A DNA stretch of 28,492 nucleotides, from assembly GCA_964293305.1 (NCBI GenBank), contig CAXYYO010000043.1, positions 1 to 28,492 on the forward strand, in the 5' to 3' direction. Of the stretch, positions 9,235 through 16,696 are shown piece by piece. Every line of letters starts with the position of its first letter. The stretch's first letter is position 1. A program made the position numbers and the translations under genes. Source of the stretch: CALAGJ01 sp964293305. GTDB lineage: Bacteria > Bacteroidota > Bacteroidia > Chitinophagales > Chitinophagaceae. Below the pieces are notes generated by a model. That model was given only the letters and a program-made list of their open reading frames with translations. It searched no databases and had not been told where the DNA came from.

Positions 9235-9263
9235 AAAAAAAGCCACCATTTTTACACGGTGGC
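9235..9263 (-). terminator. Rho-independent terminator of the receptor/lipoprotein operon
   Basis: On the minus strand GCCACC, a 10-nt loop and GGTGGC are followed by seven T. It lies 38 nt past the stop of the small lipoprotein gene and just ahead of gmk, separating the two transcription units. Confidence 0.85.
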
Positions 9264-9300
9264 CTTAACATCAAATTCACAAAAAAAAATTTCAATTGAA

Positions 9301-9852
9301 TCAATTTACATTGGTAGTAAATGTAATCTCGATATCAGTTTCACCAACAGATACAGCATCACCAGAAGCCTTTTCACCTGGTTTATGTTTGAGGGTTATT
9401 TTCATTGTACCTACACCAGGAGCACCTGCATCCCAATTCGATTCCAGACCAAGTGGTAAGCCCACTGCATCTATGTCAGTTGTTATTACAGTAGCACTAC
9501 TTCCTGTAGTTTCAAAATAAAATTGGTGGTCAACATCTTCTTCCAATATTTCTTCGGTTATACTTTCAGCAGGGCTTACACTTTCATTCAAAACAGATAA
9601 AGTACATTCATACTCTTTTCCTGCTTCCATAGCTATTTCATCAAATTGTGTTGGTGGATTTCCGCCTTCTCCATCAGGATCTTTAAACGCAAAGGAGCTA
9701 CTGCTGCCTGTGGCTACATCCTTTAGATTTACGATAAGAGTTGTAATTAGCTCCTCTTCATTTACCGGTTGAGGATCATCTTTTTTACAGGCGTTAAAGA
9801 GAATTGACCCCATTAAAAATAATGTAGAGGCCATCACTGTACTTTGTTTCAT
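9301..9852 (-). CDS. Small lipoprotein partner of a TonB-dependent receptor
   Basis: 183 residues with a clear lipoprotein signal (STLFLMGSILFNAC, lipobox Cys22) followed by KKDDPQP, a common start for mature Bacteroidetes lipoproteins. The mature part has a short acidic EEEL stretch, alternating strand-like segments (TTLIVNLKD; MKITLKHKPG; TDIEITFTTNVN at the end) and an acidic middle (ESITEEILEEDVDHQFYF). It looks like a compact all-beta domain. It begins 18 nt after the TonB-dependent receptor stop and is followed by the terminator, so it is the last gene of that operon. Placement suggests a substrate-capture or accessory role on the outer membrane, but I recognise no named family and no ligand. 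Confidence 0.8.
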   Translation of the reverse strand: MKQSTVMASTLFLMGSILFNACKKDDPQPVNEEELITTLIVNLKDVATGSSSSFAFKDPDGEGGNPPTQFDEIAMEAGKEYECTLSVLNESVSPAESITEEILEEDVDHQFYFETTGSSATVITTDIDAVGLPLGLESNWDAGAPGVGTMKITLKHKPGEKASGDAVSVGETDIEITFTTNVN

Positions 9853-9870
9853 TTTCTTAATTTTAAATTA

Positions 9871-12225
9871 TTATTTATGTTTATGTATTGCTAGAGGAAT
9901 TTTTAATCTAAGAGAAATATTGGTGCCCATTTCATCAGCATAATATCTAAAGGCATTCATATAATTACGATATATTGTATTGAAAATATTATTCACCATC
10001 AGTATAACATTGATGGGTCTATCTATAGTTTGAAAAGAAGTACCGAGCTCAAGGGATGCTAATGTGTATGCAGCAGGTGGTGGTGCATAGTCACTCTCTA
10101 AACTTACAGTACCATCTGACTGTTTCACTTCTATGTTGCCTATACTAGGCACCCTGTTTTGCTTTTCGGTATATGTAAATTCAATTTTACAATAGGGTTG
10201 TTTCCATTTACCAACATCCGTAAAAATATATTCTATTGCAGCTTCATGCATATTTGGAGGCATTTGAATGAGCCAGTCTTTGTCTGCAATATTCCATGCC
10301 CATAACTGCGTAGATTTTAATTTGAAATTGATATGATCTCCGGTTTGTACAGACAGTGCTATATCTCCCCCATATAATCTTGCATCTGCCTGATTAAATT
10401 CAAATGCAGGAAAAGCACCCCTTATAGTAAGCTGTGGCGGATAGGTTGGTTTTAGATATATAAAGTCATCAATTTGCTTATAAAATATTTCTGATTCTAT
10501 CTGCCATTTTTTATCGTCATACTGATATCCCACTATGAAGCCATTTGCCCGCTCAGGCAGCAAGTCTGACTTTCCCTTTTCCAACCTTGCAGCACCATGA
10601 TGAAGGCCATCGCTATACAACTCATTAATATTTGGTGCCCTCCATCCAGTCGAGATATTTGCAGTAAACCGATGTTTGTTTTCCACTGCATATATCACAC
10701 CAAGATTTCCGGAGAATCCATCAAAACCTTTATCGGAATAGGTAGTGCCATCGTTTGCAAAAATGGAATACATGCTCCGTGTATCATAACGGGTGGCCGC
10801 TTCAAATGCCAGCTTACCCAGATTCCATTTTTCAATAATAAATAAGCCGGCATTTAGAGCCTGATATTGCGGAATGAATAAACGATACTGATACCAATTA
10901 TCTTGATGGGCAGTGCTTATTCCAATACTGCCTCTTATCCCTTTCCAACTATAATGATCCCATACTACTTCTCCTGAATAGGTGCTCATTCTTAAATCTA
11001 ACTGTGGTGCATCCGTAGATGATGCAAATTTCTTAAGATCGTACTCCTGTCTGCTATTATACTGTGTGGCTAGTGTGAAATTGAGTTTGCCAGCATTGCC
11101 AGTCTGTATAAAACTATTACTTTTCAATAAATAATGTTTTACCCTTTGCTTTGGCCTGTCTATCTGGTATCTAAATGCAGCATCGGAAATATAATCTGGA
11201 GGTTTGGCAGCATTAATAGCATTGATAAGATCTGTTGTATTTCCAATATGACTTCCGGTAAAAATTCCCAATTCTGTATCAAAGCTGCTAAAAAATAATT
11301 CAGAGCCCCAGTTTGATTGTTGCCATCCTGCGGCAGCAGAAAAATTGTATTCAGCTATTCCTGAATTTTCTAACCAATAATTGGGAGTTTTTGCATTACC
11401 GCCTCTTTTAATGGTACCCTGCAAACGCCAACTTAAAGGGTTTACTTGTTTAAAGTTTCCCTCTAGAATACCTGACAAAACTCCCATTCTGTTATTAGAA
11501 AAAAGAGCAGTATTTATCTCACCTGATATGCCAGGTAATCTTGTGAGCATTTTAGGCTCTACCAATACTAATCCGCCAATAGCATCGCCACCATATCGAA
11601 TACTTGCAGCACCTTTTATTACAGTAAGTCGGTTAGCAATGTATGGATCAATTTCAGGTGCATGCTCACTTCCCCACTGTTGTCCTTCCTGTCTTATGCC
11701 ATTATTGATAATGAGTACACGGCTGCTATGCAATCCATTAATTACAGGTTTGTAAATATTTGTTCCGGTCTGTAAGTTACTCACTCCGGCTATTTTTTTT
11801 AGGGCTTCGCCCAATGATAAACCTCTTGTTTGTTCTAACGCTCTTCCACTAATTTGTGCGGCTGCACTAGACCCGGCGTTTTGTGCATCTGCAATAACGG
11901 TAGCTTGCTCAAGGGTATTGTAATAATGAGTGAGGTGGATTGTCTCTTTAAAATCATCTTTTAAATGAATATGCAGTGTTAAGGCATTACAATTGATGTG
12001 CTTGATGTGTAGATCATAAACACCTGGGCAAATACCTTCAAATAAAAAATGACCGGTGGAATCTGACGTTGTTTTTTTATGTAGGTCCGTAATTTCGATT
12101 TCCGCACCCCCTAGCTTTTCATGTGTGTCCGGGTCAGTAATGTTACCTTCTACTTGTAGATAACACTGGGCATTTCCCATTGAAAAAACACAAATGAAAA
12201 ATAGGGATGAAAAAATATATCTCAA
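9871..12225 (-). CDS. TonB-dependent outer-membrane receptor with CarboxypepD-reg-like N-terminal domain
   Basis: 784 residues. The signal peptide (MRYIFSSLFFICVFSMGNAQ) is followed by a CarboxypepD-reg-like beta-sandwich (about 25-95; GNITDPDTHEKLGGAEI). The plug (about 105-225) contains LGEALKKIAGVSNLQTG, INGLHSSRVLIINNGIRQEG and IKGAASIRYGGDAIGGLV. A 22-strand barrel follows (YNSRQEYD, GWRAPNINELYSDG, MVNNIFNTIYRNY near the end). This size suits small ligands such as metals or siderophores rather than SusC proteins of about 1000 residues, and no SusD is present. The plug segment QQWGSEHAPEID and a His/Cys-rich stretch near residues 75-90 (HIKHINC...HIHL) recall metal receptors of the ZnuD type; that substrate is only an inference. 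The small lipoprotein gene follows 18 nt downstream. Confidence 0.93.
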   Translation of the reverse strand: MRYIFSSLFFICVFSMGNAQCYLQVEGNITDPDTHEKLGGAEIEITDLHKKTTSDSTGHFLFEGICPGVYDLHIKHINCNALTLHIHLKDDFKETIHLTHYYNTLEQATVIADAQNAGSSAAAQISGRALEQTRGLSLGEALKKIAGVSNLQTGTNIYKPVINGLHSSRVLIINNGIRQEGQQWGSEHAPEIDPYIANRLTVIKGAASIRYGGDAIGGLVLVEPKMLTRLPGISGEINTALFSNNRMGVLSGILEGNFKQVNPLSWRLQGTIKRGGNAKTPNYWLENSGIAEYNFSAAAGWQQSNWGSELFFSSFDTELGIFTGSHIGNTTDLINAINAAKPPDYISDAAFRYQIDRPKQRVKHYLLKSNSFIQTGNAGKLNFTLATQYNSRQEYDLKKFASSTDAPQLDLRMSTYSGEVVWDHYSWKGIRGSIGISTAHQDNWYQYRLFIPQYQALNAGLFIIEKWNLGKLAFEAATRYDTRSMYSIFANDGTTYSDKGFDGFSGNLGVIYAVENKHRFTANISTGWRAPNINELYSDGLHHGAARLEKGKSDLLPERANGFIVGYQYDDKKWQIESEIFYKQIDDFIYLKPTYPPQLTIRGAFPAFEFNQADARLYGGDIALSVQTGDHINFKLKSTQLWAWNIADKDWLIQMPPNMHEAAIEYIFTDVGKWKQPYCKIEFTYTEKQNRVPSIGNIEVKQSDGTVSLESDYAPPPAAYTLASLELGTSFQTIDRPINVILMVNNIFNTIYRNYMNAFRYYADEMGTNISLRLKIPLAIHKHK

Positions 12226-12255
12226 AATAAAATTAGATTAAATGAAACCATGTTG

Positions 12256-12263
12256 CAAAAATA
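12256..12263 (-). promoter_or_regulatory. Candidate -7 box of the TonB-dependent receptor operon
   Basis: The minus strand reads TATTTTTG, an exact TAnnTTTG match, 30 nt before the receptor ATG. This would give a 5' leader of about 25 nt. A matching -33 element is not obvious. The rest of the 190-bp gap (12264-12415) has a weak 6-bp inverted repeat (CCAACA/TGTTGG) without a T-tail and nothing else recognisable. Confidence 0.4.
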
Positions 12264-12415
12264 AGGGTAAAAGAAGTTTCAGTTTTGAGAATTTTTTATT
12301 CAGCAGCTATGCAAAAATGAATCACGGAAAGATGAAAGGATCAATCAAAATTGAAGTACAATACCAACATAATACATCCAGACCATTGTTGGATATTGTC
12401 AAAGTTTTTGCTTAA

Positions 12416-13309
12416 CTAATATTTGGTTTCTGCTTTTATTTCACTGTACAATGTTTGGATTAAACCATCTGCAAGTCCAATTTTTGGTACATAAATTTCG
12501 TTGATATCTAAATACTTCATTACACTAATATAAATCTGAAGTGCAGGCACTATCACATCTGCACGGTCTGGGCGAAGGTTGTATGTTCTTATACGTTGCT
12601 CCAGCGTAAACTGATTAAATTCTTTATAATAATCTTTTAGTAGTTCTATGGTAAGTGGCTTACCGTCTTTACGTTTACTCATTGAAAATATTTTATTGAT
12701 ATTTCCACCACTACCTATGGCCTCTATTGGATATTTACTTTTTATATTCTTGCGAATAGCATCCCGCATTTCATTCCAATGATTTTCCTCCACCAGATTT
12801 TTTAGTAATCTTATTGTACCTATGTTAAAGGAGCGCTTATACACCAATTTATTATCTGCAAAAAATGTAAGCTCGGTGCTGCCACCACCTACATCTATAT
12901 ATAAGTAACTGTGCCGCTGATCTAAGTTTTCTGCTATATGATTTTCGTAAATAATGGTAGCCTCTTCATCTCCGGAAATGATGTTGATTTGGATACCAGT
13001 TTCCAGCTTTACTTTTCTAATAATATCTTGGCTATTTTTTGCATCACGCATGGCACTTGTGGCACAAGCTTTTACATCAGATACACCATATACATTTAGT
13101 AGGTGACTATAGGCTTTCATGGTTTGCAAAATCATTCCCACTTTGATTTTAGAAATCTGGCCAGTTTCGAATACATCAAATCCTAAACGCAATGGCACCC
13201 GTACTAAATTTAGTTTTGCAAAATGTGGTTTAAGCCCAGGTACTTCAGTAATTTCTGTAATCAATAATCTGGATGCATTACTGCCTATATCAATTGCTGC
13301 TAACTTCAA
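12416..13309 (-). CDS. ppx: Ppx/GppA-type exopolyphosphatase (short form)
   Basis: 297 residues of the actin-like ASKHA phosphatase fold. The phosphate-1 loop AIDIGSNASRLLI lies at residues 5-16, YIDVGGGSTEL (phosphate-2 loop) near 137, and the adenosine-type motif IGSGGN near 198. Members of this family release phosphate from polyphosphate ends or hydrolyse pppGpp. This protein has only the two-lobed catalytic core and lacks the C-terminal HD-like domain of the long E. coli enzymes, as is usual in Bacteroidetes. Its ATG overlaps the last 20 nt of the polyphosphate kinase gene, so translation is probably coupled. A polyphosphate role is therefore favoured over a pppGpp role, although sequence alone cannot separate them. 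Confidence 0.88.
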   Translation of the reverse strand: MKLAAIDIGSNASRLLITEITEVPGLKPHFAKLNLVRVPLRLGFDVFETGQISKIKVGMILQTMKAYSHLLNVYGVSDVKACATSAMRDAKNSQDIIRKVKLETGIQINIISGDEEATIIYENHIAENLDQRHSYLYIDVGGGSTELTFFADNKLVYKRSFNIGTIRLLKNLVEENHWNEMRDAIRKNIKSKYPIEAIGSGGNINKIFSMSKRKDGKPLTIELLKDYYKEFNQFTLEQRIRTYNLRPDRADVIVPALQIYISVMKYLDINEIYVPKIGLADGLIQTLYSEIKAETKY

Positions 13310-15368
13310 TGTGCTTTATTTTTTTCAATAGGTAATGAAAAGTTTCAATTTGCGATCTTATTTTCTTTTTTCCTGCTGAGGGTACATAGTTATTCGATAA
13401 ATCATTTTCTAGAATCCTTGCTTTTACATTATCACTCAGTTGAATTTTGAGTATGTCAATCATTTCCTGCTTAATAGCTTTATCAAGAATGGGTACGGCA
13501 GCTTCTAATCTATGGTCTAGGTTTCTAATCATCCAATCAGCACTACTGATAAATATTTTTTCATTGCCTCCATTATGAAATAGTAATACTCTTGCATGCT
13601 CTAAGTATTCATCTACAATACTGATTGCATTAATACCCATTGCTTTAATGCGGGCCGTAAGTCTGGGACAAAAAATCCCTCTTATTATTAAATCAATTTT
13701 CACTCCTGCTTTTAATGCCGTTATTAATTGATTAATCATACCAATATCACTTATTGAATTAAGCTTTAATATGATATAAGCCGGCTTTCCGGCTTTTGCA
13801 AATTTTATTTCTCGTTGTATCAATTGAATCAATTGTAAGCGCATATTATTTGGACAGACTAATAGTGTTTTACATGCTTTTAATTTTGAATCTAATAATC
13901 GAGGATTTTGCAATCCATCAAATATTTTATTGATATCTGCCATTATGTTTCTATTGCTAGTAAGCAAACATTCATCGGCATATACTTTAGCAGTTTTTTC
14001 GTTCAAATTTCCGGTACTTACAAAACCATATTGTATTGTTCTTTTATTCGCCCTTTTTTTGATGATACATAATTTGGCATGTACTTTTAAATTTTGAATA
14101 CCGAGCAGCACTTTTACTCCTTCTACTTCAAGTTTTTCCTTCCATTCCAAATTGTTTTCTTCGTCAAATCTTGCCCTTAATTCTAGCATTACTACCACTT
14201 CTTTTCCATTGCGCACAGCATTAATAAGTGCGTTTACAATTTTAGAATTTGGTGCTATCCGATAGGCAGTTATTTTAATGGAAACCACATCCGGATCCAT
14301 GGCGGCCTCCCTCAATAAGTCAATGATTGAATCGAAAGAATGATGCGGAAAATGGAGTAGCACATCTTTTTTTGTAACCACATCTGTAACCCTTGGCGTT
14401 AGTTGCAAAGCAGGATGTACAAAGGCCTTTCGCCTTACACTCTTCTGCTTAAACACATCTGGAAAATCCATAAAATGTCTAAAATTATGAATACGACCTC
14501 CGGGTATTACATTGCTTTGTCTACCGAGATTTAATTTTTTTATTAAATATTCAACAAGACCGGAATCCATCTCTTTGTCATATACAAACCGAACAGCTTT
14601 TCCTATTCTACGTTTCTTTAAACCTTTTTCAATTTTTTGTACAAATGATGTTGTAATGTCATTGTCAATGTCTATTTCTGCATCTTTAGTTATTTTAAAA
14701 ATATGTGCCTCGAATAAATCAAATCCAAAATAAGAAAAGATATGTGGCAAATTAAATCTTATAACATCCTCCAAAAGTATGATATGTGTTTCCTCTTTCG
14801 GTGATGGTAGTTTTACAAAACGGCCTAGCATGCGGCTAGGTACTTCTATCAAGGCATATCGCTGTTCATAAGCACTTTCTAAGCGGCGCATTACAATACC
14901 CAAATAAATACTTTTTTCGCGGAGATAAGGAAGTTGCTGGAGGCTTTCAATCATAAGAGGTATAATGTTGCCACGTACTTCTTCGTTAAAATATCTGCGC
15001 ACAAAAACTTTTTGCTCTCTATTCAGTTTAGTATCATCCACCATGAATATCTGCTCATCATTCATTTCTTTTTGAATATTTTTCCATATTCGGTTAAACT
15101 CACTTTGCTGCATTAAAACAATACGGAGTATTTCATCTAAAATACTTTGTGGATCTTCTTCTAAATGCATGTTTGCTTTTTTACCGCCCAGCTCAATCAT
15201 TCTTCTTAGAGTAGCTACACGCACCCTGAAAAATTCATCTAGGTTATTAGAATGTATCCCCAAAAAACGAATCCTTTCCTGTAGAGGAACAGATGGATCA
15301 TTTGCTTCCTGCAGCACCCTTGCATTAAAACTAAGCCAGCTTATATCTCTAAGAATTATATTTCTCAT
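13290..15368 (-). CDS. ppk1: Polyphosphate kinase 1
   Basis: 692 residues, a normal Ppk1 length. The enzyme reversibly polymerises the gamma-phosphate of ATP into polyphosphate. The N-terminal domain starts with RDISWLSFNARVLQEA and NNLDEFFRVRVA, typical of Ppk1. The catalytic half has the phospholipase-D-like fold, with His430 in LKVHAKL (the expected autophosphorylated histidine), GFVSTGNLNEKTA, and His619 in NLDHRLEAAVP, the second conserved histidine. All key motifs are intact. It is followed by the exopolyphosphatase-like gene in a 20-nt overlap, giving synthesis and breakdown enzymes from one message. No Pho-type regulator is visible nearby. Confidence 0.96.
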   Translation of the reverse strand: MRNIILRDISWLSFNARVLQEANDPSVPLQERIRFLGIHSNNLDEFFRVRVATLRRMIELGGKKANMHLEEDPQSILDEILRIVLMQQSEFNRIWKNIQKEMNDEQIFMVDDTKLNREQKVFVRRYFNEEVRGNIIPLMIESLQQLPYLREKSIYLGIVMRRLESAYEQRYALIEVPSRMLGRFVKLPSPKEETHIILLEDVIRFNLPHIFSYFGFDLFEAHIFKITKDAEIDIDNDITTSFVQKIEKGLKKRRIGKAVRFVYDKEMDSGLVEYLIKKLNLGRQSNVIPGGRIHNFRHFMDFPDVFKQKSVRRKAFVHPALQLTPRVTDVVTKKDVLLHFPHHSFDSIIDLLREAAMDPDVVSIKITAYRIAPNSKIVNALINAVRNGKEVVVMLELRARFDEENNLEWKEKLEVEGVKVLLGIQNLKVHAKLCIIKKRANKRTIQYGFVSTGNLNEKTAKVYADECLLTSNRNIMADINKIFDGLQNPRLLDSKLKACKTLLVCPNNMRLQLIQLIQREIKFAKAGKPAYIILKLNSISDIGMINQLITALKAGVKIDLIIRGIFCPRLTARIKAMGINAISIVDEYLEHARVLLFHNGGNEKIFISSADWMIRNLDHRLEAAVPILDKAIKQEMIDILKIQLSDNVKARILENDLSNNYVPSAGKKKIRSQIETFHYLLKKIKHIEVSSN

Positions 15369-15385
15369 ATTTGTTTAGAATAAGG

Positions 15386-15393
15386 CAAATGTA
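15386..15393 (-). promoter_or_regulatory. Candidate -7 box of the polyphosphate operon
   Basis: The minus strand reads TACATTTG, an exact TAnnTTTG match, ending 18 nt before the ppk1 ATG. The leader would be only about 12 nt. No clear -33 TTTG at the usual spacing; an A-run occupies that place. Confidence 0.4.
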
Positions 15394-15586
15394 GCTGCAT
15401 CTTTTTTTTTGTCTTATTATTTTTTAACTAAAATATCTCTGTTCATACGATGTCCAGTTAATAACATCAAATGCTTAAAATTACTAGGATTCATTATAGC
15501 GTTTTATCAAATCAAATAGGATAAAATATTTCTTTTTTAAATTGCCATTTGCAAAATATTATATTTACAACACCAAAAGAGGCGCA

Positions 15587-16312
15587 ATGAAAAATGAATT
15601 CTTAAAATCACTGTTTTATTTTACTAAGCGTGATAGAAATGCGGTTATTATTTTAATTGGATTTATTTTCATCGTTATGCTGTTGCCCACTTTATTTCCA
15701 AAAAATGAAATTAAACCTCAAGTTGATAAAAGTTTACAAGCACAAATTGATTCAATTGTACACTATCAACAAAGCAGTATAAATTTTTCAAATAATAGCT
15801 ACAAAAAATATGACAACAAAGACCAATCCTCTGCTATAAAACTAAAACCCTTTCGCTTTGATCCTAATACATTATCAGAAGAAGGTTGGCTTCAGATGGG
15901 TTTGCAAGAAAGAACAGTACAAATATTGATGAACTACCGCAATAAGGGTGGTAGATTTCGCAAAGCGGATGATTTGAGAAAAATTTATAGTTTAAAAGAA
16001 GAGGAAGCAAATGCCTTAATTCCTTATGTAAGCATAGCAGGATATTCTGAGAAAAATGAATACAATAATCCCTCCGAAGACAGAATTCAAAGGAAAAAAA
16101 CGTATACAAGCATTAATATTAATACCGCATCAGAAGTAGAGTGGAAAGCCTTGCCAGGTATTGGCGATGTGCTGAGTAAACGAATTGTGAAATTCAGGAA
16201 TTCGATTGGAGGATTTACTGCTATTGATGATGTAAAAAAAACCTATGGTTTGAGTGATAGTACTTTTGAACTCATTAAGCCATATTTACGTTTTAGTGAA
16301 AATGAGCAGTGA
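15587..16312 (+). CDS. Membrane-anchored protein with two helix-hairpin-helix (ComEA-like) domains
   Basis: 241 residues from ATG at 15587, which has AGAGG just upstream. An in-frame TTG at 15542 would add an unlikely basic tail. A single membrane segment (about residues 18-38, AVIILIGFIFIVMLLPTLF) follows a basic N-terminus. A low-complexity linker rich in Ser, Asn and Lys leads to two tandem HhH domains. The first (about 85-145) has FRFDPNTLSEEGW and MNYRNKGGRFRKADDL. The second (about 175-238) has SININTASEVEWKALPGIG and VKFRNSIGGFTAIDDV, the ComEA pattern. Such domains bind double-stranded DNA without sequence preference. ComEA-like function in DNA uptake is possible, but this family is common in Bacteroidetes and experimentally unproven there. 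Single-gene unit. Confidence 0.85.
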   Translation: MKNEFLKSLFYFTKRDRNAVIILIGFIFIVMLLPTLFPKNEIKPQVDKSLQAQIDSIVHYQQSSINFSNNSYKKYDNKDQSSAIKLKPFRFDPNTLSEEGWLQMGLQERTVQILMNYRNKGGRFRKADDLRKIYSLKEEEANALIPYVSIAGYSEKNEYNNPSEDRIQRKKTYTSININTASEVEWKALPGIGDVLSKRIVKFRNSIGGFTAIDDVKKTYGLSDSTFELIKPYLRFSENEQ

Positions 16313-16696
16313 TTGCGCCTTTAATATTTTCAAGTGTAGAGAGTAATACAAAGCATCAAAACCATCAGTTTTCAGTAATGATTTAATACCTACTTTTTAC
16401 TAAGAATAAGGTCGTTTTTTTATTAAAATCGGTCATAATTTTATTGCCACATTTTAACGGATGTCAAAAACTGTTATCAACCCTTATCATGCAGCATTTT
16501 AGCATTATAATAAAATTCAACTGCATCATCTATGTTGAATAAGGCTAAAAATAAATTCGTAAACTCAATGGTTCTTTTAGTATTTTACGTACCACAGAAT
16601 ACTGCCATAATTCAGTATTACTACTTATGATAAATAAATAAAGTGCCGAAGCACTTTTTTTATTGGGATGAAGTATATTGTTGTTCTTGAACTTTT
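16313..16696. other. Intergenic stretch between convergent genes
   Basis: 384 bp between two convergent genes with no credible coding frame. Apart from the terminator at 16641-16661 it contains one clean inverted repeat, AATACTG (16598-16604) with CAGTATT (16613-16619), with no T-run. Nothing else is recognised. Confidence 0.5.
16641..16661. terminator. Bidirectional terminator with TTCG tetraloop on the minus strand
   Basis: AAGTGC-CGAA-GCACTT followed by a run of seven T on the plus strand. On the minus strand the loop reads TTCG closed by C-G, the extra-stable tetraloop, followed by TTTATTTATTT. It sits 36 nt past the end of the S74/T9SS gene and is best assigned to it. It could also stop the HhH gene's transcript from the left. 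Confidence 0.75.

Noticed and set aside
11381..11755. 124-codon plus-strand frame within the TonB-dependent receptor
   Set aside because: Antisense shadow of the receptor plug and barrel; no recognisable domain.
12363..12392. Inverted repeat CCAACA/TGTTGG after the exopolyphosphatase gene
   Set aside because: Six base pairs, an 18-nt loop and no T-run; cannot be supported as a terminator or operator.
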